NCBI GenBank assembly: GCA_016125335.1
Contig: WGLY01000014.1
Span: forward strand, 1 to 43,069
DNA: 43,069 nt
Reading direction: 5' to 3'
Source: Frankiales bacterium
Lineage (GTDB): Bacteria > Actinomycetota > Actinomycetes > S36-B12 > CAIYMF01
Of the stretch, positions 15,510-24,657 are shown piece after piece (positions within the stretch are counted from its first letter, which is position 1; each line of letters opens with the position of its first letter). The position numbers and the translations under genes were made by a program. The notes under the pieces were generated by a model. It worked only from the letters and a program-made list of their open reading frames with translations. It was not told where the DNA came from and ran no database searches.

Positions 15510-16238
15510 ATGACGACCTTCTCCGGGCCCCAGGACTTCGAGGGCGGCACGTTCGTGCGGACGAGCTTCAAGGGCGCCACCGTGCGCTTCTCCGACGTCA
15601 GCGGCGTCACCATGCGCAGCGTCGACGTCGACGGGCTGGACATCGACAGCCACGACCTGTTCTTCGGCAAGGTCCTCGTCAACGGCGTCGACGTCGTGCC
15701 GCTGGTGGACGCCGAGCTCAACCGGCGCTTCCCGGGTCGCGAGCTGCAGAAGGCGCAGACCCCCGAGGGGCTGCGCGAGGGCTGGGTCGCGGTGCAGGCC
15801 GCGTGGCAGGAGACCGTGGACTCCACCCCGGCCGCCCTGGTCGACGCCCACGTGCCGGACGAGTGGTCGCTGGCCCAGACGCTGAGGCACCTGGTGCTCG
15901 CGACCGACACCTGGCTGGGCCGGGCGATCCGGCGCGACCCGCAGCCCTTCCACGAGATCGGGCAGATCTTCAGCGGCGCCGCCGAGATGGGGTTCGACAC
16001 CTCGATCTTCCGGGCCGAGCCCCCCGCCTACGACGAGGTGCTGGCCGTGCGGGCCGAGCGCCAGGGGCAGGTGACCGACTTCCTGGCCACGGCGACCCCG
16101 GAGCTGCTCGCCGAGGAGCGCGACGACCCCTGGGGCGGCGACTGGCACCCCACGGTCGGCGACTGCGTCCGGGTCATCCTCGAGGAGGAGTGGGCCCACC
16201 TGCGCTACATCCGGCGCGACCTCGCGCTGCTCGCCTGA
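15510..16238 (+). CDS. DinB-family protein with N-terminal pentapeptide repeats
   Basis: The 242-residue protein has two parts. Residues about 5-50 are degenerate pentapeptide repeats (FEGGTFVRTSFKGATVRF, then SDVSGVTMRSVDV), which form a right-handed beta helix in related proteins. Residues about 85-240 are a DinB-type four-helix bundle, with His in QTLRHLVLATDTWLGRA and EEEWAHLRYIRRDL consistent with a metal site. DinB/MDMPI proteins often act with mycothiol, bacillithiol or similar thiols, but the specific reaction here cannot be told. The start is ATG 15510; 20 upstream in-frame codons look non-conserved. Confidence 0.8.
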   Translation: MTTFSGPQDFEGGTFVRTSFKGATVRFSDVSGVTMRSVDVDGLDIDSHDLFFGKVLVNGVDVVPLVDAELNRRFPGRELQKAQTPEGLREGWVAVQAAWQETVDSTPAALVDAHVPDEWSLAQTLRHLVLATDTWLGRAIRRDPQPFHEIGQIFSGAAEMGFDTSIFRAEPPAYDEVLAVRAERQGQVTDFLATATPELLAEERDDPWGGDWHPTVGDCVRVILEEEWAHLRYIRRDLALLA

Positions 16239-16261
16239 CGCCGGCGCCCACCGGCACGACG

Positions 16262-16291
16262 ACGGGCGCCCACCCGCAGGTGAGCGCCCGT
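16262..16291. terminator. Bidirectional terminator between DinB and DUF3073
   Basis: ACGGGCGC (16262-16269) and GCGCCCGT (16284-16291) form a perfect 8-bp stem with a 14-nt loop in the 69-bp gap between two convergent genes. Confidence 0.55.
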
Positions 16292-16307
16292 GACGGTAGT
16301 GGGGAGG

Positions 16308-16511
16308 TCAGTCCTCGTCGTCGTCCTCGAGGTACTTCGAGTACAGGTCGTCGTCGTCCTCGTCGTCGACGACCTGGGCGGGGGTCGACGGCAGGTCGTC
16401 GCGGTGCCCGGACAGCTCGGCCTGGAGGGCACCGAGGTCGGTGTTGACCGTCCCGTACTTGAGCTCCCGCGCGACCTTGGTCTGCTTGGCCTTGGCCCGG
16501 CCACGCCCCAT
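16308..16511 (-). CDS. DUF3073 small acidic-tailed protein
   Basis: A 67-residue protein beginning MGRGRAKAKQTKVARELKY, the conserved basic start of DUF3073, and ending in a run of Asp/Glu (DDEDDDD and EDDDED) around YSKYL. The family is nearly universal in actinobacteria next to purM, of unknown function; the basic head with acidic tail suggests nucleic-acid or ribosome association, by inference only. The ATG at 16511 is preceded by GAGGGGG; an upstream in-frame ATG at 16565 is not conserved. Confidence 0.9.
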   Translation of the reverse strand: MGRGRAKAKQTKVARELKYGTVNTDLGALQAELSGHRDDLPSTPAQVVDDEDDDDLYSKYLEDDDED

Positions 16512-16595
16512 GGCTGACCCCCTCTGGGGCCTCCCGACCCCGGAATCGACCGATATGACAGCCACCGAGGGCGTGCCGTCGATGGTTCGACCGTC

Positions 16596-16601
16596 ATCAT
16601 A
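16596..16601 (-). promoter_or_regulatory. Candidate -10 for DUF3073
   Basis: Read on the minus strand, TATGAT is a consensus-like -10, about 85 nt ahead of the DUF3073 start, in one of the few AT-containing patches here. No convincing -35 was found. Confidence 0.25.
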
Positions 16602-16677
16602 AACGCCAGCCCGGACGCTCGCGGGCCGGGTTCGCCGCGAGCGGACCCCTCGGCGCGTCGCCCGGGATCGTGGCCGG

Positions 16678-17757
<1,080 letters not shown>

Positions 17758-17763
17758 GGGTGC

Positions 17764-17769
17764 AGGCTA
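17764..17769 (-). promoter_or_regulatory. -10 element for leaderless vdh
   Basis: On the minus strand TAGCCT is followed by GCACCC and then the GTG start. No Shine-Dalgarno site exists. Confidence 0.4.
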
Positions 17770-17828
17770 GGCCGTCCGGCCTGCGGACGGGTCGCGGGGC
17801 CGCCGGGCCCGTCAGCAGAGCGAGCCGG

Positions 17829-18737
17829 TCACACCGGCAGGTCGGCGAGGTGCGGCGGGTCGGCGCCGGGCCGCGTGCACGTGATGCCGGCGGCCACCAC
17901 GGCGCGCTCCACGGTGGCGCGCACCAGGTCGAGGTCGGCGAGGTCGTCGCGGGTGCGGCCGGCGGTGGTCCAGAACGCGAGGAACGCGCCGCCGAAGGTG
18001 TCGCCCGCGCCCACCGTGTCGACCACCGGCACCGGCGGCACGGCCACCACGGCCTCGGCGTCGGGCAGCAGGACGCGCACGGCGTCGGCGCCGTCGGTGA
18101 ACAGCACCACGCGCGCGCCGGCGGCCACGAGGTCGCGCGCGGCGTCGAGCGGCTCGGACGCCGGCTCGAGCCAGGCCAGGTCGTCCCCGCTGACCTTCAC
18201 GACGTCGGCCCGGCGCAGCACGCGGGCCAGCCTCGCGCGGTAGGCGTCCTCGTCGCGGATGATCTGCGGCCGGCAGTTGGGGTCGACCATGACGATGACG
18301 TCGTCGGACGCCGCGGCCACGAGCGCCTCGACCGCCGTGGCCACCGGCTCGAGGACCAGGCCCAGCGTGCCGACCGCCAGGGCCGTGACCTCCGGGCCGA
18401 GCGCGAGCTCGCCGACCTCGACGGCGGCCGCCGACGTGCCCTCGACGTAGAAGTGGTAGGTCGCCGCGCCGCCGGCGTCGAGCTCGGCGAGGGCGAGCGT
18501 GGTGGGCAGCCCGCGCCGCGGCGGCAGCGGGAGGGCGACGCCGTCCGCCTCGAGCAGGGCGGCGATGCGCCGGCCGAAGGCGTCGTCGGACACGCCGCCG
18601 CCGAACGCCGTGGCCGCGCCGAGGCGCGCCGCCGCGCGCGCGAGGTTGAAGGGCCCGCCGCCCGGCACGGCGCGGGTGCTGCCGTCCGGGGCCAGGATGA
18701 GGTCGACGAGGGCCTCCCCGACCACGAGCAGCGACAC
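17829..18737 (-). CDS. PfkB-family carbohydrate kinase (fructokinase-like)
   Basis: The 302-residue sugar kinase starts at GTG 18737 behind GGAGGGAGG, not at the upstream in-frame codons. PfkB signature 1 appears as VPGGGPFNLARAAARLGA near residue 37 and signature 2 as VDTVGAGDTFGGAFLAFW, with the catalytic Asp in GAGD. VDPNCRPQII and VSGDDLAWLEP match fructokinase/ribokinase-like members. It phosphorylates a sugar hydroxyl with ATP; fructose is the usual substrate of this subgroup, but not proven. No transporter or other sugar gene is adjacent, and it separates vdh from bldC. Confidence 0.87.
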   Translation of the reverse strand: MSLLVVGEALVDLILAPDGSTRAVPGGGPFNLARAAARLGAATAFGGGVSDDAFGRRIAALLEADGVALPLPPRRGLPTTLALAELDAGGAATYHFYVEGTSAAAVEVGELALGPEVTALAVGTLGLVLEPVATAVEALVAAASDDVIVMVDPNCRPQIIRDEDAYRARLARVLRRADVVKVSGDDLAWLEPASEPLDAARDLVAAGARVVLFTDGADAVRVLLPDAEAVVAVPPVPVVDTVGAGDTFGGAFLAFWTTAGRTRDDLADLDLVRATVERAVVAAGITCTRPGADPPHLADLPV

Positions 18738-18947
18738 CGTGCGCCTCCCTCCGGCCGCCGGGCGGCCTTGCCCCGCGGCCCGGTCGGGCGACCGGCGCGC
18801 AGCCGGGGCCACCCTAGTGAGCCGTCCCCGCGCAGGTCAGCCGCGGCGGCGGGAGCAGCCGCGGGACGCTCTCCCTGGAGCGGACGCTCGGTCACGAATG
18901 GAGAACGGACCGCGCGTACCGGCCTCCCTCGTGCGATAGTCACCGCC

Positions 18948-18965
18948 GGACCAAAGGGACCAAAC
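18948..18965. repeat. Tandem 9-bp direct repeat ahead of bldC
   Basis: GGACCAAAG directly followed by GGACCAAAC, about 55 bp before the bldC start and within the 284-bp divergent region between the sugar kinase and bldC. BldC proteins bind DNA as head-to-tail arrays on direct repeats, so this is a candidate autoregulatory site. No other structure was recognised in 18738-19021. Confidence 0.4.
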
Positions 18966-19021
18966 CGGACACCCCGGCGCCCCGGTCCAGTCCCGACACC
19001 GGACGTCCTGAGGGGGAGCGC

Positions 19022-19255
19022 ATGACTGGTCGAGTGCCCGAGGCGGCGGACGAGCTCCTCACGCCCGCCGAGGTGGCGGCGCTCTTCCGGGTGGACCCCA
19101 AGACGGTCACGCGCTGGGCGAAGGCCGGCAAGCTCACCTCGATCCGCACGCTGGGCGGGCACCGCCGCTACCGGGCCGCCGAGGTCCGCGCCCTGCTCGG
19201 CGAGATCCCCGGCCAGCGCGACACCGACGGGGACGCCGCGGCCTCGGGCCAGTGA
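19022..19255 (+). CDS. bldC: Developmental regulator BldC (MerR-type HTH)
   Basis: A 77-residue single winged-helix DNA-binding protein: LLTPAEVAALFRVDPKTVTRWAKAG contains the helix-turn-helix and LTSIRTLGGHRRYRAAEVRALL the wing and third helix. There is no effector or dimerisation domain, as in BldC, which in Streptomyces holds back sporulation genes. The start is ATG 19022 with GAGGGGGA upstream. The neighbourhood purF-purM-DUF3073-vdh-bldC is the conserved one. Close relatives occur in non-sporulating actinobacteria, so a developmental role here is not implied. Confidence 0.93.
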   Translation: MTGRVPEAADELLTPAEVAALFRVDPKTVTRWAKAGKLTSIRTLGGHRRYRAAEVRALLGEIPGQRDTDGDAAASGQ

Positions 19256-19292
19256 GCCCCCCGCCGCCGCCCGCGGGCGACGGCCTCCCGGA

Positions 19293-20027
19293 TCAGCCGA
19301 GGTCGATGCTGCGCAGCAGCGCGGCGATCTGCTCGCTGCTCTCCCCGGCGCCGACGTCGTCGGCCTCGGGATGGGCGGCGCACACGTAGCTGTGCAGGGC
19401 CGCCCCGAGCCCGGCGTTGTGGATCACCGACTCGCACAGGGCGAGGGCGTCCTCCCCGGCGAGCCCGGGCTTGGCCAGGCACAGCGAGACCGCCCCGTGC
19501 GCGGCCGCCCACAGCGTGGTCGCGATCCGCCCCGGATCGGTGCCGGGGGCGAAGACCCCCACCTCGATGCAGCGCCCGACCGCCTCGGTGAGGTGGTGGT
19601 ACGTGGGCCCGCCCACGATGTCGTCGTAGGAGAAGACGGTGCTCGCCGAGCCGTGCCCGGGCATCCGCATCATGGCCAGCCGGTACTGCTCGGGGTTCTC
19701 GAGCGCGAACTGCACGTAGGCCAGCCCGCGCAGGCGCAGGCTCTCGAACGGGTCGTCCGTGGTGGCGGCCGCCTGCTCCATGCGCGAGTCGAGCTCGGTG
19801 AAGACGTCCTCGCACACCGCGTCGAGCAGGGCGCCCTTGTCGGCGAAGTGCAGGTAGATCGACGGCGTGGTGACGCCGACGCGGTCGGCCACGGCACGCA
19901 CCGAGACGGCGTCGGCGTCCTGGGCCTCGGCGAGCAGCTCGCGCGCCGCCACGAGGATCTCGGCGCGCAGCAGCTCGCCCTGGCCGCGACGGGCGCGGCG
20001 ACGAGGGCGAGCTGCTGCGGTCGTCAT
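19293..20027 (-). CDS. TetR-family transcriptional regulator
   Basis: A 244-residue regulator. The N-terminus is strongly basic (RPRRRARRGQG), then the TetR helix-turn-helix: AREILVAA-like helix, VSVRAVADRVGVTTPSIYLHFADKGALLDAV. The C-terminal ligand domain includes the TetR_C-type segment ENPEQYRLAMMRMPG. It starts 5 bp after the stop of the MmpL exporter gene on the same strand, so the two are an operon and the regulator most likely represses the exporter. A dyad over the exporter promoter (22376-22402) is a plausible binding site. Confidence 0.9.
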   Translation of the reverse strand: MTTAAARPRRRARRGQGELLRAEILVAARELLAEAQDADAVSVRAVADRVGVTTPSIYLHFADKGALLDAVCEDVFTELDSRMEQAAATTDDPFESLRLRGLAYVQFALENPEQYRLAMMRMPGHGSASTVFSYDDIVGGPTYHHLTEAVGRCIEVGVFAPGTDPGRIATTLWAAAHGAVSLCLAKPGLAGEDALALCESVIHNAGLGAALHSYVCAAHPEADDVGAGESSEQIAALLRSIDLG

Positions 20028-20032
20028 GCCGA

Positions 20033-22318
20033 TCAGCCTACGGCCACGGGCGCTCCGGGGCGCGGGTCGGAGACGCCGGGATCGTCGTCCGACTCGCGGA
20101 TGCCGATGCGGTCGTGCAGGCGCCGCAGCGGCCCGGGGGCCCACCAGTTGGCGTCGCCGGCGATGCGCATGAACGCCGGCACGAGCAGCCCGCGCACGAT
20201 CGTGGCGTCGACCAGCACGGCCAGGGCCACGCCCACGCCGAGCATCTTGATGATGGTGACGCCGCTGGTCGCGAAGGCGATGAACACGAGGGCCATGAGG
20301 CCCGCGGCCGAGGTCACCAGCCGACCGGTGCGCTGGAGACCGAGGGCGACCGCCGCGGTGTTGTCGCCGGTGCGGTCGTACTCCTCCTTGATCCGCGAGA
20401 GCAGGAACACCTCGTAGTCCATCGATAGCCCGAACGCGATGCAGAACATGAGGATCGGCATCGAGGTGTCGAGCTCCCCGGTGACGGTGAAGTCGCCGAG
20501 CCACTGGCTCAGGTGGCCCTCCTGGAAGATCCACACCATGGCGCCGAACGCGGCCGAGAGGCTCAGCGTGTTGGTCACGAGGGCCTTGAGCGGCAGCACC
20601 ACCGAGCCGGTGAACAGGAACAGCAGCAGGAACGTCGCCACGGCGATGATGCCGAGCGCCCAGGGCAGCCGGGCGCCCATGGCGTCCTGCGAGTCGGCGA
20701 ACACCGCGGCGGAGCCGCCGACGTACGTCGTGCCCAGGGGTGAGGGCACGTCGCGCAGGTCCGCCACCACCTGCTTGCCGGCGTCGGAGTAGGGCTCGAC
20801 GTCGACCACGACGGACAGCCACGTGCCCGCGCCGTCGGCCGCGGTGAAGCGCGTGCTCGCCGGGCCGGCGGGCGCGACCTGGGCGCCGCTGGAGAACGAG
20901 CCGGTCGCGGCGTCCACCCGGGTGACCCCGGCGACGCGCGAGAGCTGCTCGGCGTACGAGGTCACCACACCGGCCGGTGCCGTGCTCGACGGCGCGACGA
21001 CGGTGAGCGGGTCGGACTCGCGCGAGTCGAACTTGTCGCGCAGCAGCTGGCCCGCCTGCGCCGCCTGCGCCGAGGACGGCAGCACGCGGTCGTCGGTCTG
21101 GCCGAAGGTGACGCGCAGGAACGGCAGGCCGAGGGCCACGAGGAGCGCGACGCCGCCGACGAGGATCGGCCACGGCCGCGCCATCACGACGCGCGAGAGC
21201 CGGTACCAGAACCCGTGGTCGGCGGTGCGGGGCGTGGAGCGCAGCACCCGGAACCGGTTGACCCGGCTGCCCAGCACCGCGAGCAGGGCCGGCAGTACGA
21301 GCACGGCCGCCAGCACGGCGAGCGCCGTCGTGGCGATGCCGGCGTAGGCGAACGAGCGCAGGAAGAACTGGGGGAACACGAGAAGGGCGGAGAGCGCGAT
21401 GGCCACCGTGATGCCGGAGAACACCACCGTGCGCCCCGCGGTCGCCACCGTGCGCACCACCGCGTCGTGCGGCTCGCGGCCCGAGGCGAGCTCCTCGCGG
21501 AAGCGGGTCACGAGGAACAGCGCGTAGTCGATGCCCAGGCCGATGCCCAGGGCGGTGACGAGGTTGAGGGCGAAGATGCTCACGTCGGTGACCTGCGTGG
21601 TGAGGAACAGGGCCAGGAACGAGCCCATCACCGCGATCGCGCCGATCACCGCGGGCAGCCCGGCCGCGACGAGCGCGCCGAAGACGAGCAGCATCAGCAG
21701 GATCGTCACCGGGATCGCGATGCTCTCCGCGCGCGCGAGGTCCTTCTCGATCGTGGTGCCGACGGCGTCGAACACGACGGGTGCGCCGTAGACGTGCACG
21801 GTCAGCCCGTCGGGGGTGGTCCCGGCCAGGTCCGCCGCGATCTGGCCCGCGCGCTTCTGCGCGGCGTCGCCGCCGTCGGTGAGCCGGGCCGTCACCAGCG
21901 CCAGGGTGCCGTCGGTGCTGCGCAGCGCCGGGCTGGGCGCGGCCCAGTAGCTCGTGACGTCGCGGATCCCGGGCTCGGCGGCGAGCCGGGCGGCGAGGGC
22001 GCCCCCGGCCGCGGCCGCGGCCGGGTCGTCCACGGAGGCGCCGTCGGCGGCCCCGGCGACCAGCACGATGTCCGAGGGGCCGGCGTCGAAGCGATCGGCC
22101 AGCACGGCTGCGGCGGTGGAGGAGTCCGAGCCGGGGTCGTCGAAGCCGCCGGAGGACAGCCGGGCGACGACACCGCCGCCCACCACGGCCGCGACGACGA
22201 CGAACAGGACGGCGAGCACGAGGATCGGGCGGCGCCGGCGGACGGTGAAGGCGCCGAGCCGGGCGAACCCGCCGGCGGGTGCTGCGGCGCGGTGGGCGCC
22301 GGCGGTCGGTGCGGACAT
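20033..22318 (-). CDS. MmpL-family RND transporter
   Basis: The 761-residue membrane protein has the two-fold MMPL architecture: one N-terminal segment (ILVLAVLFVVVAAVVGGG), an extracytoplasmic domain, five helices containing GLGIDYALFLVTRFREEL, a second outer domain, and a last group of helices with FGLSMDYEVFLLSRIKEEYD. The GIDY and SMDYE elements are the proton-relay Asp-Tyr pairs of the family. MmpL proteins export lipids, drugs or siderophores with proton motive force. No lipid-biosynthesis partner lies next to it. The ATG follows GGGGAG, with a promoter and dyad about 55-85 bp upstream. Confidence 0.92.
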   Translation of the reverse strand: MSAPTAGAHRAAAPAGGFARLGAFTVRRRRPILVLAVLFVVVAAVVGGGVVARLSSGGFDDPGSDSSTAAAVLADRFDAGPSDIVLVAGAADGASVDDPAAAAAGGALAARLAAEPGIRDVTSYWAAPSPALRSTDGTLALVTARLTDGGDAAQKRAGQIAADLAGTTPDGLTVHVYGAPVVFDAVGTTIEKDLARAESIAIPVTILLMLLVFGALVAAGLPAVIGAIAVMGSFLALFLTTQVTDVSIFALNLVTALGIGLGIDYALFLVTRFREELASGREPHDAVVRTVATAGRTVVFSGITVAIALSALLVFPQFFLRSFAYAGIATTALAVLAAVLVLPALLAVLGSRVNRFRVLRSTPRTADHGFWYRLSRVVMARPWPILVGGVALLVALGLPFLRVTFGQTDDRVLPSSAQAAQAGQLLRDKFDSRESDPLTVVAPSSTAPAGVVTSYAEQLSRVAGVTRVDAATGSFSSGAQVAPAGPASTRFTAADGAGTWLSVVVDVEPYSDAGKQVVADLRDVPSPLGTTYVGGSAAVFADSQDAMGARLPWALGIIAVATFLLLFLFTGSVVLPLKALVTNTLSLSAAFGAMVWIFQEGHLSQWLGDFTVTGELDTSMPILMFCIAFGLSMDYEVFLLSRIKEEYDRTGDNTAAVALGLQRTGRLVTSAAGLMALVFIAFATSGVTIIKMLGVGVALAVLVDATIVRGLLVPAFMRIAGDANWWAPGPLRRLHDRIGIRESDDDPGVSDPRPGAPVAVG

Positions 22319-22372
22319 CGGGAGCTCCCCGGGGAGAAGGCGGGACGGCCGGGCGGCCGTGCTGACGGCGGT

Positions 22373-22402
22373 ACGTTAACGACGATAAGTGATCAGCGTC
22401 AA
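22373..22402 (-). promoter_or_regulatory. mmpL promoter with overlapping TetR-type dyad
   Basis: On the minus strand TTGACG (22397-22402) and TAACGT (22373-22378) are spaced by 18 nt (17 to TTAACG). The same segment forms an inverted repeat of 11-bp arms, TTGACGCTGAT and ATCGTCGTTAA, with 8 of 11 positions matched and a 5-nt centre. An operator lying across the promoter is the classic TetR repression arrangement. Confidence 0.5.
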
Positions 22403-22526
22403 CCTAGCGACGTCAACTTTCTGCCTGCGGGGGGCTGCCCGACGGCGGGCGGGGGAGGCGGCCGCACTACGGTTGCCGGTGCCACCCGCGGCCCGAGGGC
22501 GCGGGGCGGACCGACCGGGAGGACCC

Positions 22527-23423
22527 ATGGCCTACGAGCGCATCCGCTACGACGTCGAGGACGGCATCGCCACGGTCACCCTCGACCGGCCCGACCGGCT
22601 CAACGCGATCGACCCGCAGATGCGTGAGGAGCTCATCGACGTCGTCGGCGTCGCCGACGACGACCCGGACGTGCGCGTGGTGGTGGTCACCGGCAGCGGC
22701 CGCGCGTTCTGCGCCGGCGCCGACGTCTCCGGCGGCTCGGACGCCTTCGACGCGTCGTCGAACGACTGGGGCCCGGACCTCGAGGACTTCCGCGACGGTG
22801 GCGGCCGCATCACGCTGCGGATCTTCGCGGCCACGACGCCGGTGATCGCCGCCGTCAACGGCGTGGCCGCCGGGCTCGGGGCCACCATGCTGCTGCCGAT
22901 GGACCTCGTGCTGGCCTCGCGCGAGGCGCGGTTCGCGTTCGTGTTCGCGCGGCGCGGGATCGTGCCCGAGGCGTCGTCCACCTGGTTCCTGCCGCGCCGT
23001 GTCGGCATCGGCACCGCGGCCGAGTGGCTCTACACCGGGCGCAAGGTCGACGCCGAGGAGGCGCGGGCCGCGGGACTGGTCCGCAGCATCCACGAGCCCG
23101 AGGACCTGCTGCCCGCGGCGTACGCGCTCGCGCGCGAGATCGCCGACAACACCGCGCAGGTGGCCGTCGGGATGACCCGCCAGATGCTCTGGCGGTTCTC
23201 CGGCGCGCCGCACCCCATGGAGGCGCACCGGGTCGACTCGCGGATGAACTACCTGCTCGGCTCGACCCCCGACGTCGCCGAGGGCATCGCGTCCTTCCTC
23301 GAGAAGCGCCCGCCGCACTTCCCCGGCCGCCTGCCGCAGGACGCCCCAGCCGCCGCCTACCCCTGGTGGGAGGAGCCGCCGTTCCGGCCGGCGACCGGCC
23401 CCTACGCCGAGCCCTCCGCCTGA
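22527..23423 (+). CDS. Enoyl-CoA hydratase/isomerase family protein
   Basis: A 298-residue crotonase. It has VATLDRP-like ATVTLDRPDRLNAID, oxyanion-hole region GSGRAFCAGADVSG, and the second oxyanion segment AAVNGVAAGLGATMLLPMDLVLAS followed by ARRGIVPEASSTWFLPRRVG, with the catalytic-type Glu in VPEAS. A 40-residue Pro-rich C-terminus ends the protein. Crotonases hydrate enoyl-CoA or isomerise CoA esters. GGGAGGA precedes ATG 22527. It is divergent from mmpL and convergent with the acyl-CoA dehydrogenase operon; its substrate is unknown. Confidence 0.88.
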   Translation: MAYERIRYDVEDGIATVTLDRPDRLNAIDPQMREELIDVVGVADDDPDVRVVVVTGSGRAFCAGADVSGGSDAFDASSNDWGPDLEDFRDGGGRITLRIFAATTPVIAAVNGVAAGLGATMLLPMDLVLASREARFAFVFARRGIVPEASSTWFLPRRVGIGTAAEWLYTGRKVDAEEARAAGLVRSIHEPEDLLPAAYALAREIADNTAQVAVGMTRQMLWRFSGAPHPMEAHRVDSRMNYLLGSTPDVAEGIASFLEKRPPHFPGRLPQDAPAAAYPWWEEPPFRPATGPYAEPSA

Positions 23424-23434
23424 CCCGCGCCTGA

Positions 23435-23482
23435 CTCCCCGGGCGCGCGGGGACCGACCGGCGGATCCGCGCTCCCGGGGAG
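23435..23482. terminator. Bidirectional terminator between hydratase and dehydrogenase operon
   Basis: CTCCCCGGG (23435-23443) and CCCGGGGAG (23474-23482) are perfect inverted 9-bp arms in the 69-bp gap between convergent genes; the 30-nt interior also holds a smaller GC hairpin. Confidence 0.5.
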
Positions 23483-23492
23483 CGACGACGGG

Positions 23493-24656
23493 TCAGCGGG
23501 TGACGGGGACGTGGCCCTTGATGAGGTTGCGGGCGATCGTGCGGCGCTGGATCTCGTCGGTGCCCTCGAAGATGCGGAACAGCCGCAGCTCGCGGTACCA
23601 GCGCTCGATCGGCAGCTCCTTGGTGTAGCCCATGCCGCCGTGGATCTGCAGCACGCGGTCGACGACGCGGTTGGCCATGGTCGCGCCGGACAGCTTCGCC
23701 ACCGACGACGAGTGCCGCGAGTCGAGGCCCTGCTGCTGCTCCCACGCGGCGTAGAGGGTGAGCCACCGGGCCGACTCGATCTCCACGTGGGAGTCGGCGA
23801 TCTGCCACTGGATCGCCTGGTAGTCGGCGATCGGGTGGCCCATCGACACGCGGACCTTGGAGTACTCCACGGCCATCTCCAGCAGCCGCTCGGCCGCGCC
23901 GATCGCGTGCGCCGGGATCATGTACCGGCCGTTGCCGATCCACTCCATGGCCAGGTCGAACCCGTGGCCGAGCTCGCCGAGCACGTGGTCGCCCGGCACC
24001 CGCACCCCGTCGAACACCAGCGACGCCGGTCCCCACTCGCCCATCGTCTGGATGGGGGACGACGTCCAGCCCATGTCGCGGTCGACCAGGAAGCAGGTGA
24101 TGCCGCCGTCGGCGCCCGGCTCCGCCTCGGTGACGGCGAAGACCATCACGAAGTCGGCCTCGTTGCCCCCGGTGATGAAGGTCTTCTCGCCCGTGATCAC
24201 CCAGTCGTCGCCGTCGCGCACCGCCCGCGTGCGGATGTTGCGCGCGTCGGACCCGGCGCCGGGCTCGGTGATCGCGAAGCAGGAGCGCCGCTCGCCCTCG
24301 AGCGTGGGGATCAGGTACTCCTTCTTCTGCTCCTCGGTGCCGGAGTAGAGGATGTTGTCGGCGTAGCCGCCGAACGTGAACGGCACGAACGTGCGGCCCA
24401 GCTCGATCGAGAGCACGGCCGACATCACCGGCCCGAGGTTCATCCCGCCGTACTCCTCGGGGGTGTTGATCCCCCAGAAGCCCGAGCGCCGCGCCTTCTG
24501 CTGGATCTCGGCGAGGGTCCCCGGCGGCAGCGAGGGCCGCCCGGCGCGCTCGTTGGCGAGCACCTCCTGCTCGAGCGGCATCACCTCGCGGCGCACGAAC
24601 TCGCGCACGGTGTCGCGGATCTGCCGCTCCTCGTCGCTGAGCGCGAAGTCGACCAT
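23493..24656 (-). CDS. Acyl-CoA dehydrogenase (last gene of operon)
   Basis: The 387-residue FAD enzyme introduces an alpha-beta double bond in an acyl-CoA. N-terminal helices run to about residue 110, then FAITEPGAGSDARNIRT and the middle beta domain, then LQIHGGMGYTKELPIERWYRELR and FRIFEGTDEIQRRTIARNLI, where the Glu of EGT is the expected catalytic base. Its ATG is 1 nt from the stop of the previous dehydrogenase gene, so both are cotranslated. Two successive, unlike dehydrogenases suggest either a heteromer or two different steps of one pathway. Confidence 0.93.
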   Translation of the reverse strand: MVDFALSDEERQIRDTVREFVRREVMPLEQEVLANERAGRPSLPPGTLAEIQQKARRSGFWGINTPEEYGGMNLGPVMSAVLSIELGRTFVPFTFGGYADNILYSGTEEQKKEYLIPTLEGERRSCFAITEPGAGSDARNIRTRAVRDGDDWVITGEKTFITGGNEADFVMVFAVTEAEPGADGGITCFLVDRDMGWTSSPIQTMGEWGPASLVFDGVRVPGDHVLGELGHGFDLAMEWIGNGRYMIPAHAIGAAERLLEMAVEYSKVRVSMGHPIADYQAIQWQIADSHVEIESARWLTLYAAWEQQQGLDSRHSSSVAKLSGATMANRVVDRVLQIHGGMGYTKELPIERWYRELRLFRIFEGTDEIQRRTIARNLIKGHVPVTR

Positions 24657-24657
24657 G

